A stretch of 64,000 nt of DNA from JANQHS01 sp965227315 (GTDB taxonomy: Bacteria; Bacteroidota; Bacteroidia; Cytophagales; CCMP332), in NCBI GenBank assembly GCA_965227315.1, contig OZ245737.1, forward strand, positions 2,232,001 through 2,296,000. The letters run 5' to 3'. The notes under the pieces are model-generated. The model was not told the origin of the DNA. It made no database searches and saw only the letters and a list, made by a program, of their open reading frames with translations. The position numbers and the translations under genes were made by a program. Positions 8,505 to 16,133 of the stretch are shown piece after piece (positions within the stretch are counted from its first letter, which is position 1; every line of letters starts with the position of its first letter).

Positions 8505-8599
8505 GAGCAACATGAGGAATCGAACCTCAATCGCCCCTTGGGCAAGAAATTCAAATTTTCCTTCTCCCAGGGGGTATTCTACCTTTGAACTATACTGCT
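8505..8599 (-). tRNA. tRNA-Gly-like element with the anticodon replaced by a long hairpin
   Basis: Reading the minus strand, a cloverleaf can be drawn. The acceptor stem is AGCAGTA (8599-8593) with TGTTGCT (8512-8506). T8-A9 follow, then a D arm GTTC/GAAT with loop AAAGGTA (8590-8576). The T arm is TGAGG, TTCGATT, CCTCA (8529-8513). D and T arms match glycine tRNAs. Between them, CCCCC and AGGGG would form the anticodon stem, but instead of a 7-base loop there are about 24 extra bases. These prolong the stem (TGGG with CCCA; GAAG with CTT; AAA with TTT) and cap it with ATTTGAA. CCA is not encoded. The last codons of the upstream HEPN gene (S-S-I-V-Q-R-stop) lie inside the acceptor stem and D arm. 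Confidence 0.5.
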
Positions 8600-9460
8600 T
8601 TTTAGTAAATCAATTTGATCATTATTGACCTTAAGTGAATATTCCGTTTGACAATACTTTTTAAATTTAGATACCATTCTATCGGTTTTAATCCCATTTA
8701 TTTTCTCCCTTTGCTCATCTTTAAATTTAGGGATTATTAAGCCATCAATGATCGATTCTAATGTTAATTTTTCGATGACCAATCGATCTATTTCGTTTGA
8801 TATTCCTCTGAACATATTGATCACATCAATAATGATACTGAAGGATAATTCATTTGCATTGTCCTTATTCTTGAAATCAATTCCTTGCAATTCACTAGGT
8901 AATCTGGAGTTCCAATATTTATTTAATTTTTTCCCATTAGTCTTGATTAAGTCATTAAGTGACTTACTAATGTTGTCTGCATTGCTATGAATGAGGCGGT
9001 TTCTTTTAAGTCTTATATAATCTAAAGTGAGCTCTAATTCTGATTGAAGTTGGTCTTTATTCACTTCAATTCTGTTAAGGACCTTGTCAATAAGCATAAA
9101 GTCATCTTCTGAATCTTCAATTTTTGACTCCAAAGGCTCAATCTTCGGATCTACTGATTTGGCAAATTGTAATAGTTCTTTTAGATAGCCTTCAAAATGT
9201 GTGTAGATTAGAAGGAATATGCCTTTGACAAGAGATTCATGAGTTTTTGAATGCTCACTAGATAGCTCTCCAAACCTAATATTGTGCTTTCGTTTATATG
9301 GATTTGTATCGAAGTAATCCTTTGTGAGTCTTTCAGGCTTTTCTTTGAGAATCTTTTCGTAATCGATACTGAATTGATTCCATACAAATGAATAATGTGT
9401 AAAACTGTTGTTTAACTCTGATATTGATTTGTGAAAGGTTCTCAGTTCTACAGTTTTCAT
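8579..9460 (-). CDS. HEPN-domain protein, putative RNase
   Basis: An all-helical protein of 293 residues with the HEPN signature R153-N-R-L-I-H158 (R-x4-H) after YIRLK, preceded by LLIYTHFEGYLKELL, which is typical of the first long HEPN helix. Residues 170-293 continue helical and end within the tRNA-like element: the stop codon (TAG, 8581-8579) falls in its D arm. HEPN proteins of this type are often RNases in toxin-antitoxin or abortive-infection systems. Together with the downstream PIN-like gene and the RNA element it seems to form one cassette between the palindromes at 6966 and 9466. Confidence 0.65.
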   Translation of the reverse strand: MKTVELRTFHKSISELNNSFTHYSFVWNQFSIDYEKILKEKPERLTKDYFDTNPYKRKHNIRFGELSSEHSKTHESLVKGIFLLIYTHFEGYLKELLQFAKSVDPKIEPLESKIEDSEDDFMLIDKVLNRIEVNKDQLQSELELTLDYIRLKRNRLIHSNADNISKSLNDLIKTNGKKLNKYWNSRLPSELQGIDFKNKDNANELSFSIIIDVINMFRGISNEIDRLVIEKLTLESIIDGLIIPKFKDEQREKINGIKTDRMVSKFKKYCQTEYSLKVNNDQIDLLKSSIVQR

Positions 9461-9465
9461 GTATT

Positions 9466-9701
9466 GCTGGTAACGTCTAGCTAAAGTGCGTATTCCAACA
9501 CTTTACTAGTAGCACTAAACTAGTTGATCTGCGCGACACCTACAAAGGTCTAAGAAGGCTACAGCGCTTAGAAATCGAAAATCCAGACCCACAAAACTTA
9601 CGGAAGGAAAAGTGGCTTGCAGAAGGCGCAGATTGACGGTCGGATTGTACTGAAATAGGCGAGACGCACTTTGCATATGCAACTTTGGCGAATGTTATAC
9701 A
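9466..9701. repeat. Long attC-like palindrome
   Basis: The outer arms GGTAACGTCTAGCTAAAGTG and (inverted) GTATAACATTCGCCAAAG are related inverted repeats about 230 bases apart. Inside lies non-coding sequence with its own partial inverted repeats (GATCTGCGCGAC against GGCGCAGATTGAC). It separates the HEPN gene from the next gene pair. Confidence 0.5.
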
Positions 9702-9704
9702 CCT

Positions 9705-9965
9705 CTATTTCAGTAGTTCAAGCAGTTTTGATGCAGTTAGCTCGTGATCTTCAATTTGAGTTGAAAGACCCATGTTGACGTTCGCATGTTGATGAAGCAA
9801 TCTGGTCAATTTAAATTGGTCTGCCCGTTCGTTCAATAATTTGACTATAGAAGGAACATAACCTCGATACTCATCAGTTGGTCCGTTGTAATCGTTTACA
9901 CCGATAGGATCCCAGTCTTTCCAGAGGATTTTGTCAACTTGTTCAAATAGTTGTTTCTGGGTCAT
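9705..9965 (-). CDS. Small cytoplasmic protein of unknown function (86 aa)
   Basis: An acidic protein with KILWKDWDPIGVNDY near the N terminus and a helical C terminus ending TASKLLELLK. The W-D-P-x-G-V motif recalls small DUF1871-like proteins that turn up near toxins and in cassette arrays, but I cannot assign a family firmly. It overlaps the upstream gene by four bases (ATGA at 9962-9965), so the two are translationally coupled and form one cassette. An immunity- or antitoxin-like role is only a guess from size and coupling. Confidence 0.6.
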   Translation of the reverse strand: MTQKQLFEQVDKILWKDWDPIGVNDYNGPTDEYRGYVPSIVKLLNERADQFKLTRLLHQHANVNMGLSTQIEDHELTASKLLELLK

Positions 9966-10327
9966 CGCATATGATATAGATAAATAGCAAAGTTGAGAAT
10001 TCTTCCCATGTCGGACTTAGTAACTCGTTCGTACTTCTTAGTGTAATCCATAAGCATATATTCAAAATCGAAGTCTTCTAAATCAGCGAAGTTGCTTTTG
10101 GACTTTTGAAAGTATTTTGATTTTGATTGCGAGCTGATTTCCGAGTAGAGTTCGTCCTTGAGTTGCCTTATATAGTCGACACGTTCTTGATCGTATTTTC
10201 CAAGCTTGTAGTACTTCAGTCTTTGTTTGATTTTTCGTTCAGCTTCCTTCTTTTCGGAGAAATCAAACTCGTATGCAAGGTCACTGAAACAGACAAATTC
10301 GTATGTGTTTTCTTGTTCTTCTGCCAT
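9962..10327 (-). CDS. Small hypothetical protein (121 aa), coupled to the 86-residue gene
   Basis: Not recognised. The sequence is highly charged and helical (EKKEAERKIKQRLKYYKLGK, then DQERVDYIRQLKDELYSE), with an aromatic C terminus (FDFEYMLMDYTKKYERVT... IYLYHMR). It is the first gene of a two-gene unit and overlaps the next by four bases. The pair is bounded by palindromes at 9466 and 10345. Confidence 0.55.
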   Translation of the reverse strand: MAEEQENTYEFVCFSDLAYEFDFSEKKEAERKIKQRLKYYKLGKYDQERVDYIRQLKDELYSEISSQSKSKYFQKSKSNFADLEDFDFEYMLMDYTKKYERVTKSDMGRILNFAIYLYHMR

Positions 10328-10344
10328 TTGCTCGAAGGGAAGTA

Positions 10345-10403
10345 GTGTATAACGGTTTGAACAAAGTGTGGTTCAATGTGCTTTATTTTTTGCTATAGCA
10401 CGT
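10345..10403. repeat. attC-like palindrome, reduced
   Basis: Begins GTGTATAACGGTTTGAACAA, the same TAACGGTTTG start seen in several other spacers here, and ends TGCTATAGCACG, which overlaps the stop codon of the 213-residue gene. Arm complementarity is weaker than in the other copies. Confidence 0.4.
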
Positions 10404-11034
10404 TTTCTTTTTCAAGATTTTGTTTTGACTTTCCTTTAATAATTGAGGTGTCCAATAAATTCAATTTTTCAGCTCTTATTGCAAAATCAGTTGTAAGATG
10501 CTCGAGGAATGTAGAACATTTCCAATTCAGCTGGTTAACTGCCAATCTTGCATCTCCCAGTTTTGATTTGTTGCCTTTTGCTCCCATAACAATTCGATGG
10601 GTGAACACAAATTTGTAGTGCAGGCTTTTCGGTTTTTGGGGATTACGATCATCGGCATAGTCGAGAAAGTAATTTGCCATTTCATCACTTACTAAAAGCC
10701 TTACTTTGTTTCTATTCATATAATATTCAGAATTCCAGGAATGCACTACTGCAAAATAGTCTTTCTCTACTTTTTCGATTCGCTCCTGATTTTCATCTTC
10801 TATAGCCCAAAGTAATTTTTGCAGTAAGAAGAACCTTGTTCCAATCAGCTTTGACAATTCATCTAAAAACTTAGTACCGTTGTCATATTTCTTCTGATAC
10901 AAATCAATCTTTGTCTGCCTTTCCCATGACTTTCTTTGAAGAAATGTCGTTAGATACTTTCCTACAATAGTAGTCAAGACAAATCCTCCGATTAATAGTG
11001 AAAATTTAGAGTTTAGTATTTCCCAGACAGTCAT
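10393..11034 (-). CDS. Membrane-anchored hypothetical protein (213 aa)
   Basis: One N-terminal membrane helix (FSLLIGGFVLTTIVGKYL, residues about 11-28) is followed by a cytoplasmic helical domain with K/R and E/D-rich stretches (RKSWERQTKIDLYQKKYDNG). No known domain is recognised. The topology resembles short single-helix proteins common in defence islands. It is alone between two palindromes, so it is probably a one-gene cassette. Confidence 0.55.
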   Translation of the reverse strand: MTVWEILNSKFSLLIGGFVLTTIVGKYLTTFLQRKSWERQTKIDLYQKKYDNGTKFLDELSKLIGTRFFLLQKLLWAIEDENQERIEKVEKDYFAVVHSWNSEYYMNRNKVRLLVSDEMANYFLDYADDRNPQKPKSLHYKFVFTHRIVMGAKGNKSKLGDARLAVNQLNWKCSTFLEHLTTDFAIRAEKLNLLDTSIIKGKSKQNLEKENVL

Positions 11035-11048
11035 GATTTAGTTTCAAT

Positions 11049-11239
11049 GTGGTATAGCGGTTTGGCTAAACGCAGTTAAATGCTCTCTAATTTTTGCACT
11101 ACCGTTTTAATGGAACAAATGCGAATTGCTTCCCCACCAAAAAACACGCTTTGCCCGGAGGCACTGAGGGCAATGGGTGTTTCTATACAGTCGTTCATTA
11201 GAAGCTCGGATTTAATTGCGATTAGGTTTTGTTATGCAC
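11049..11239. repeat. attC-like palindrome
   Basis: The left arm GGTATAGCGGTTTGGCTAAA and the right arm ending GATTAGGTTTTGTTATGCAC are imperfect inverted repeats. GTTATGC (11231-11237) overlaps the stop codon of the next minus-strand gene. The inner part (TTTGCCCGGAGG, then GCACTGAGGGCAA) has further short dyads. Confidence 0.5.
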
Positions 11240-12104
11240 TGGCTTTTATTTTGTTTTTTGTAAGTTGATGAATCGCAGCTCTTAAAACTTGCCAGCTTAT
11301 TTGAGCTGTATGTTTGTCAGGGTTAAACTGCGAGCTTACTTGTTCATAGGGATGTATATAATTTCGAAAGTTCCTTAATGAATGACTGAATTTCTTGACA
11401 TCCTCCTTAAGCAGTCCCAATTCATGGCTTGTGTTGATCAAGTTATTTAAGGTCCATGTTGGGAATTGCTTGACTTTTCCTTCTTTGTCTTTTGGCGCGG
11501 ATGCCGCTTGGTTGAATTCTTTGGGATGCTTTAGAGCAATACCTAATAGAATTCCTTCCAAGGTACTTCCAGAAAGAAAAATAACCGCCAATGGTGAGGC
11601 TGCAGCAAGACATTTCTTGATCTCCTCGAATCTGAGTTTTATCACATCCGTGATAATTCCATCCAATTCGAGCTTTTCAATTGAAAGTTCTTTGAATTCG
11701 CGGTTTAGAAATTCGTCTTCCTTTAATTCTCCATTGACCTTTTCGTCAAAGTTAATTTTACCAGCTTTCTTAAAGGTTATGATGTCATTGTTTCGGACAA
11801 CTTGCCATTTGTCAAATGCAAGGAACTGATTAAAGTCACTGATGAATTTGTCTAATTCACCAAATCTTCCAATGAAATTGACCGGCGCAAAAAGTGTCTT
11901 GATGCATTTATCTAATTCGGGAGTTCCATTTAGCTTTTGCAACTTTTCATCTGTGTATTTCCATCTTGAGGGGAAACCTTGACCATAGATGTCTTTGAAC
12001 CCCAAATTGTTGAAAAATTCAACCAGCTTGGGACCGGATCTATATTCAGTCTCTTCATTTATAAGCTCTCTCAGTTTTTCCAATGTCTTTTGCTGCAATA
12101 TCAT
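11232..12104 (-). CDS. AbiJ-NTD-like plus HEPN-like protein
   Basis: A 290-residue protein in two parts. Residues 1-65 (EFFNNLGFKDIY, then GFPSRWKYTDEKLQKLN) look like the N-terminal AbiJ_NTD-type domains of abortive-infection proteins. From about 150 the chain is helical, with SGSTLEGILLGIAL and the motif R244-N-F-R-N-Y-I-H251, a plausible HEPN R-x6-H. I infer a nuclease-type abortive-infection effector. It stands alone between two palindromes. The PLD protein at 13948 shares the type of N-terminal domain with a different effector. Confidence 0.55.
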   Translation of the reverse strand: MILQQKTLEKLRELINEETEYRSGPKLVEFFNNLGFKDIYGQGFPSRWKYTDEKLQKLNGTPELDKCIKTLFAPVNFIGRFGELDKFISDFNQFLAFDKWQVVRNNDIITFKKAGKINFDEKVNGELKEDEFLNREFKELSIEKLELDGIITDVIKLRFEEIKKCLAAASPLAVIFLSGSTLEGILLGIALKHPKEFNQAASAPKDKEGKVKQFPTWTLNNLINTSHELGLLKEDVKKFSHSLRNFRNYIHPYEQVSSQFNPDKHTAQISWQVLRAAIHQLTKNKIKASA

Positions 12105-12126
12105 CTTAATTGTCAGTTTCCAGCTT

Positions 12127-12322
12127 GTGCATAACGTTTTGGCTATGCGTAGTGAGGGATTTCAAGGCACTGACCTTTCAGCTTACACAGACTGTAGCCA
12201 AAGCTGTTTCTTTGGGTTTAAATTTACTCATTAAACGCTAAAGCGCAGCTTTGGCGGGCTATGAAACACCTACCTTTCCTGTACCACCAACCCCCTCATT
12301 ACGTATAGCTTTTGTTGGGCGC
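12127..12322. repeat. Best-preserved attC-like palindrome
   Basis: The left arm GTGCATAACG then TTTTGGCTATGCGTAGTGAG pairs imperfectly with the right arm CCCCCTCATTACGTATAGCT, ending TTTTGTTGGGCGC. GTTGGGC (12314-12320) matches the attC core GTTRRRY. About 150 bases of spacer with smaller dyads (CAGACTGTAGCCAAAGCTG, then GCGCAGCTTTGGCGGGCTA) lie between. The site lies directly 3' of the SymE-like gene. Confidence 0.65.
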
Positions 12323-12324
12323 AG

Positions 12325-12516
12325 TTATTCTTCTTTTTCTTTGTGAAGTGTTATCGTCAGCTTGTTGTGCTGCTGTTTGATTTGGACTTGTTCCCCTTCC
12401 TTAAATCCTAATTCTTCCAACCACCTTCCTTCAAGCCGAATTTCAGGAACAGTTGTATTGTCCCACCTGCGGTAGCGGAACTTACTGTGTATTTTCAATT
12501 TCCTGGTTTGACTCAT
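12325..12516 (-). CDS. SymE-like toxin
   Basis: A small AbrB-fold protein: VPEIRLEGRWLEELGFKEGE then QVQIKQQHNKLTITL is the SymE_toxin-family core (a LEG-x-WL-x-ELGF turn followed by two strands). Members are described as SOS-linked toxins with mRNA-degrading or nucleoid-acting activity. I place the start at 12516 (MSQTRKLKIHSKFRYR), because the frame upstream runs through a regulator binding site. It is divergent from an Xre regulator 46 bases away, and the first operator copy lies 6 bases before its start codon. Confidence 0.72.
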   Translation of the reverse strand: MSQTRKLKIHSKFRYRRWDNTTVPEIRLEGRWLEELGFKEGEQVQIKQQHNKLTITLHKEKEE

Positions 12517-12522
12517 GTCTGT

Positions 12523-12581
12523 GTGTTCGTTATTGTGAACACAAGGTAGTGAAGAAAACTCTATGTTCGGTATAGTGAACA
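12523..12581. promoter_or_regulatory. Two palindromic operators between symE-like and xre genes
   Basis: Two copies of a dyad with centres 40 bases apart: GTGTTCGTTATTGTGAACAC (12523-12542) and TGTTCGGTATAGTGAACA (12564-12581). Shared form: TGTTCG-x-TAT-x-GTGAACA. The second covers the first codons of the Xre gene, so binding there would block either transcription or the annotated ATG. This is the arrangement of an autoregulated Xre repressor that also silences the divergent toxin. Confidence 0.65.
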
Positions 12582-12799
12582 AGAAAGAAGAGAAATATTT
12601 TCAAAAACTCGGAGCTAGGATCAAGCAGCTAAGAGAAGAGAGAGGACTAGACCAGAAAGCTTTTGCCTTTGATTGTGAGATTGGAAGAACCCAACTTTAT
12701 ATGATTGAAAATGGCAAAACAAATCCAAGGTTGCTAACCCTGATGAAGATTGCTGAAGGTCTAGGTATAACCATAGATGATCTTGTGAAGAGTTCATAG
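12563..12799 (+). CDS. Xre/Cro-family HTH regulator
   Basis: A single HTH_3 domain of 78 residues (RIKQLREERGLDQKAFAFDC, then EIGRTQLYMIENGKTNPRL, then LTLMKIAEGLGITIDDL). The ATG at 12563 is inside an operator. A GTG at 12575 in the same frame gives MNKKEEKYFQKLG and would leave the operator in the leader; I cannot decide between them. It is the only plus-strand gene in the array and is divergent from the SymE-like gene, which it probably represses. Confidence 0.88.
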   Translation: MFGIVNKKEEKYFQKLGARIKQLREERGLDQKAFAFDCEIGRTQLYMIENGKTNPRLLTLMKIAEGLGITIDDLVKSS

Positions 12800-12816
12800 G
12801 CTTTACACTGATGAAT

Positions 12817-13929
12817 CTATTGAATCTGTTTTTCTATTTCACTTACATTTTCTTCCTGATTTAAGGCTGTTTCATATAGCCTGTCATAGTCTAAGCGGCC
12901 AAGATAATCAGGGCCCTTCCTCGTTTCATGACAGGCTTTCCATATTTCCAGAGCTGCTTCAACGGTTAACCTAGAGAACACTTCTGCTTTCTCCACCCAG
13001 TCATGAGGCTTTAGCCAAATACTCTTTTTACTAGGTGAAAAGTGGACGGATGCATTCCTTAGTTCTTCATATTCTGAGAAAAGAGCTTTGAAAGGGTTTT
13101 TGATTTGCTTTTCGTCAGACAAAACAATTTTGGACGATTTATCTGATCTTACTATTTTCTGAAACTCTTCTATTTTGTATTTAAGGTTTAGAAATCTTCC
13201 TTTTTTACTACCCTGTAAAATCTCGGTGGTATCGCTGTCCAAAAAGCCTTTGTTGCGGTAGTAGAAGTCGAAACCTATACTGTTGATGAAACTTTCTAAA
13301 AATGAGTAGAATGAAACCACTGTCATTCTACTATAAAATGAAACTTCATACTTGATGTTATTTAGGGAATCTAAGGTTTCTTTGTCGAAGGAGGTTTTGT
13401 TTTCATTCTTAAATCTATGCTTTTTGAATTCTCCAAATTTGTTGAGTGTGTTTAATCGATTTTTAGCTTTCACCAAGCACGTGAATGAATCTTTCAGTAG
13501 AAAGTGTTCTTCAATTTCTCCACGTCCTTTATGAATTGCGAGTCCAACCTTAAAGTGATATGGGTAATAATCGTAGCGATAATATGATGTTAAATCTACT
13601 TGCTCATCAAGCCAGCCTATTTGAACACCGCTACTAAGAAACTCCTTGTTAATCTTGAAGTGTTCGTTCCAACTTAAAGCGATTTGATCATAAGTTCTCT
13701 TTAAAGGGTATTTATCTTCTAAATCTTTGGCTATTGAGATCAGTTGCTTCTCATATTCTGGCAATTTTGACTTAATGTCCTCGGCATTTCGTTGCTCAAT
13801 CATCTCATGGAAGTCAAGCATTACTTTTCTGTATTCATCAAAATCTAAATCATCAGAGAAAGCAGCCATCATCTGTAAGTAAACCGCAATGTTCCAAACC
13901 CTATTTACTTCAGATTCAAGTTCGTTCAT
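12817..13929 (-). CDS. HEPN-like hypothetical protein (370 aa)
   Basis: A soluble, helical protein with the motif R291-N-A-S-V-H296 (R-x4-H) at the end of a helix (YEELRNASVHFSP), and VVSFYSFLESFINSIGF about 90 residues earlier. This is the spacing of the two main HEPN helices. The N-terminal 150 residues are not recognised. It lies 17 bases beyond the stop of the convergent Xre gene and 18 bases from the PLD gene upstream. A nuclease role is inferred from the motif only. Confidence 0.55.
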   Translation of the reverse strand: MNELESEVNRVWNIAVYLQMMAAFSDDLDFDEYRKVMLDFHEMIEQRNAEDIKSKLPEYEKQLISIAKDLEDKYPLKRTYDQIALSWNEHFKINKEFLSSGVQIGWLDEQVDLTSYYRYDYYPYHFKVGLAIHKGRGEIEEHFLLKDSFTCLVKAKNRLNTLNKFGEFKKHRFKNENKTSFDKETLDSLNNIKYEVSFYSRMTVVSFYSFLESFINSIGFDFYYRNKGFLDSDTTEILQGSKKGRFLNLKYKIEEFQKIVRSDKSSKIVLSDEKQIKNPFKALFSEYEELRNASVHFSPSKKSIWLKPHDWVEKAEVFSRLTVEAALEIWKACHETRKGPDYLGRLDYDRLYETALNQEENVSEIEKQIQ

Positions 13930-13947
13930 GTCAACGTGGGTACTTTT

Positions 13948-14721
13948 TTAGGTTGTTAGCCTTCTATATTCGACCGAATACTTCGTTGCTTGTTTTGGGT
14001 CATTTTCAACAGTAACGTTTTCATCATTTCTAAATTCGGCATTATCCGACCAGTTGTAAGAGCCTGTAATTACGACTTGGTTATCAACTACGCAGAATTT
14101 ATTGTGCATCAATCCACCTTTTTGCCCCCTTTTTATCCTTTTGTGAGGAAGTTGAGTTATATCTACTCCGTGCTTTTTATTTATTCCGTCATCATAAATT
14201 GCAAGTTTCACATCAAGTCCTTGTTTGTACTTTTCGACCAACTTCTGAAATAGGGTATCATTGGTAAACCAAGCCATTGCAACTATTATTGAAACCTCCG
14301 CTCCATCAAGAGCCTTTAAAATTCTGTTTTGAATATCTTGGAAATGAGCCTCATTAATAATTGGATCGGCTTTATGTACAATGCCACCCTGGACCTTAAG
14401 CCTTCCTCCAATATCCTCCACCCCAAAGCCTTCAGGATTCAGAATGTCTGTGATATTTTTGGCTATTTCGGGATTGTCATTTACTACATTATTTAGTAGT
14501 TCTCTTAGATTGTTTGTCTCATTTAAGTCCGACAATCTCTTTTTTACATATTCAGTTTTTGAAGGTCTTTGCCCATTTCTTTTTCCGATATCTGGAAGTC
14601 CCAATTCATCGTAGATATCCCTTATTCCATAGTGATTGAAAAGGTTTATAATCTCTTTTCCCTTTAAACTACCTGCGATGAAAGGTGCCATTTTTTCAAT
14701 GGCATAAGGTGATACTTTCAT
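13948..14721 (-). CDS. PLD-family nuclease with AbiJ-NTD-like N terminus
   Basis: Residues 1-85 (IINLFNHYGIRDIYDEL, then SKTEYVKKRLSDLNETN) resemble AbiJ_NTD-type domains. Residues about 120-250 form a single phospholipase-D-type domain: H206-N-K208-F-C-V-V-D213 is the HKD motif, followed by GSYNWSDNA, as in the Nuc/BfiI endonucleases that dimerise to complete the active site. It is probably a DNase or RNase effector. It shares a cassette with the 370-residue HEPN-like gene 18 bases downstream. Confidence 0.75.
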   Translation of the reverse strand: MKVSPYAIEKMAPFIAGSLKGKEIINLFNHYGIRDIYDELGLPDIGKRNGQRPSKTEYVKKRLSDLNETNNLRELLNNVVNDNPEIAKNITDILNPEGFGVEDIGGRLKVQGGIVHKADPIINEAHFQDIQNRILKALDGAEVSIIVAMAWFTNDTLFQKLVEKYKQGLDVKLAIYDDGINKKHGVDITQLPHKRIKRGQKGGLMHNKFCVVDNQVVITGSYNWSDNAEFRNDENVTVENDPKQATKYSVEYRRLTT

Positions 14722-14743
14722 GGATTGATTCGGTTTTCGTATT

Positions 14744-14807
14744 GTGCCTAACGGTTAGTGTATGATGCGTATCCCGAAGGGTATGCATTATACACCATGT
14801 TATCTGC
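14744..14807. repeat. Compact attC-like palindrome (64 bp)
   Basis: GTGCCTAACGGTTAGTGTAT then GATGCGTATCCC pairs with GGGTATGCATTATACACCAT then GTTATCTGC. GCCTAAC (14746-14752) matches the attC core RYYYAAC. The size and extruded-hairpin look are those of a short attC site. It aligns along its length with the palindrome at 16134 and partly with that at 5005. Confidence 0.62.
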
Positions 14808-14808
14808 T

Positions 14809-16119
14809 TTAACTATGTATATTAATTGGTCTCCCTCCTGCAATTAAAACTTTCCTGGCTACGAATTCTACTAAATCAATATCATGTTGTAATTGACTTA
14901 CCTCAGGAGAAAAGGGTAGTAATAATTCCTTATCGCCTTCATCTTTAGTATGTACAATTCTGCACCGGATATCATATATTCTATTTGCTACCTCAGTCCT
15001 TATATCATGTTCGGTATTTGAAAATGATATTTTTTGTTTCACTAAACCTTTTTGCTTTTTCTGAACATCAAAGAAATTTTTTCTTGATTCAGATTCTTCG
15101 AAATAAGTCCTTAAAGAGGTATTGTCTATGCAATGATTTATAGTTGCTTTTATTTGATCTCTTTCATCTCCAAACGATTTTCCTTTTGAAGTTACTTTCA
15201 CAATATTCAATATTTGAGCAATGTCTCCATCTTTGTTTGGGTCAAAAACAGGGTCCTTGATTACATTTTTTATTCTTTGCTGAGCTTCTCGATAAGAATA
15301 TTGAGGAAAGTAATATTCAATTACTTGATAAAAAGCTAGAAATTGTAATAGGGGCATATTGGTAGCAGTTCTTGCATACCAATAAAGTGACATTGCTTCA
15401 TTGTCATATTCATAGTTCGGAGATTTAAAAGTCTGTTCTTTATTTACTGTCTTCCTTCGGCTAATTCGCATATCCCTCATCAGCTCCCTGTCCGAAGCTA
15501 AATGAACTGGAAGGTTAGTAACTAGGTCAATCTGGAATAATATTGTATTTCCAATTCTTAATAGAAAGTCGCGAACATCATTGTGATTTTTTAGTTTTAC
15601 ACCTTCAAATCTAATTGTAGGTCTATGTCTTATTCTACCTCTAAAAAACATTTCTCTTTGAAAGCTTCTGAGTATCGAGTGCTCTGTTGAACCCATTCCA
15701 ATTATTACTTTTAATCCTTCCTTCGGAGATGGAAATTCAAATGATGTTATCTCTTTTTTGCCTTTATTATCATCTGTTGTAAAGTATTTACTCAGTCTTC
15801 TGATAATAAATGTTGGCGGTCTCAGAAGCTCTTCAGATTGAAGTTCACATTCAATTACACCTAATTCGTAAGACCAAACAGCTTCGTAGCCCTTAATGAA
15901 TTTAAATTTGTGAAACTTACTCTTTACTACTTCTTTTAGCTCTTCAGTATCTGTTAGAATTATATTTTTAAAATCACGTTCCTCCGGTATTTGAATAATT
16001 AATCCTTCTCTAATAGTAGGTTCGTCCTCATCAATAAACTCAATTTCTTTCTTATACTCTTTTATTGTAAGACCTTCCTTTTCACAACGCTTTTTTATTT
16101 TCTGAATCAGTTCTTTCAT
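14809..16119 (-). CDS. Large HEPN-like protein (436 aa)
   Basis: A protein whose C-terminal third carries R385-C-R-I-V-H390 (R-x4-H) in the context EVANRIYDIRCRIVHTKDEG, with MPLLQFLAFYQVIEYYFP about 130 residues upstream. That combination is common in HEPN proteins of defence islands. The first 250 residues are mixed alpha/beta and not recognised. It is alone between the palindromes at 14744 and 16134, so probably a one-gene cassette. Confidence 0.58.
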   Translation of the reverse strand: MKELIQKIKKRCEKEGLTIKEYKKEIEFIDEDEPTIREGLIIQIPEERDFKNIILTDTEELKEVVKSKFHKFKFIKGYEAVWSYELGVIECELQSEELLRPPTFIIRRLSKYFTTDDNKGKKEITSFEFPSPKEGLKVIIGMGSTEHSILRSFQREMFFRGRIRHRPTIRFEGVKLKNHNDVRDFLLRIGNTILFQIDLVTNLPVHLASDRELMRDMRISRRKTVNKEQTFKSPNYEYDNEAMSLYWYARTATNMPLLQFLAFYQVIEYYFPQYSYREAQQRIKNVIKDPVFDPNKDGDIAQILNIVKVTSKGKSFGDERDQIKATINHCIDNTSLRTYFEESESRKNFFDVQKKQKGLVKQKISFSNTEHDIRTEVANRIYDIRCRIVHTKDEGDKELLLPFSPEVSQLQHDIDLVEFVARKVLIAGGRPINIHS

Positions 16120-16133
16120 GAGTTCTTTTTATT

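Noticed and set aside
11080..11268. Plus-strand frame of 62 codons within a spacer
   Set aside because: It is inside an attC-like palindrome and its end overlaps the gene on the opposite strand.
13930..13947. Short dyad between the HEPN-like and PLD genes as another attC-like site
   Set aside because: It is too short and only weakly symmetrical; the two genes more likely share a cassette.
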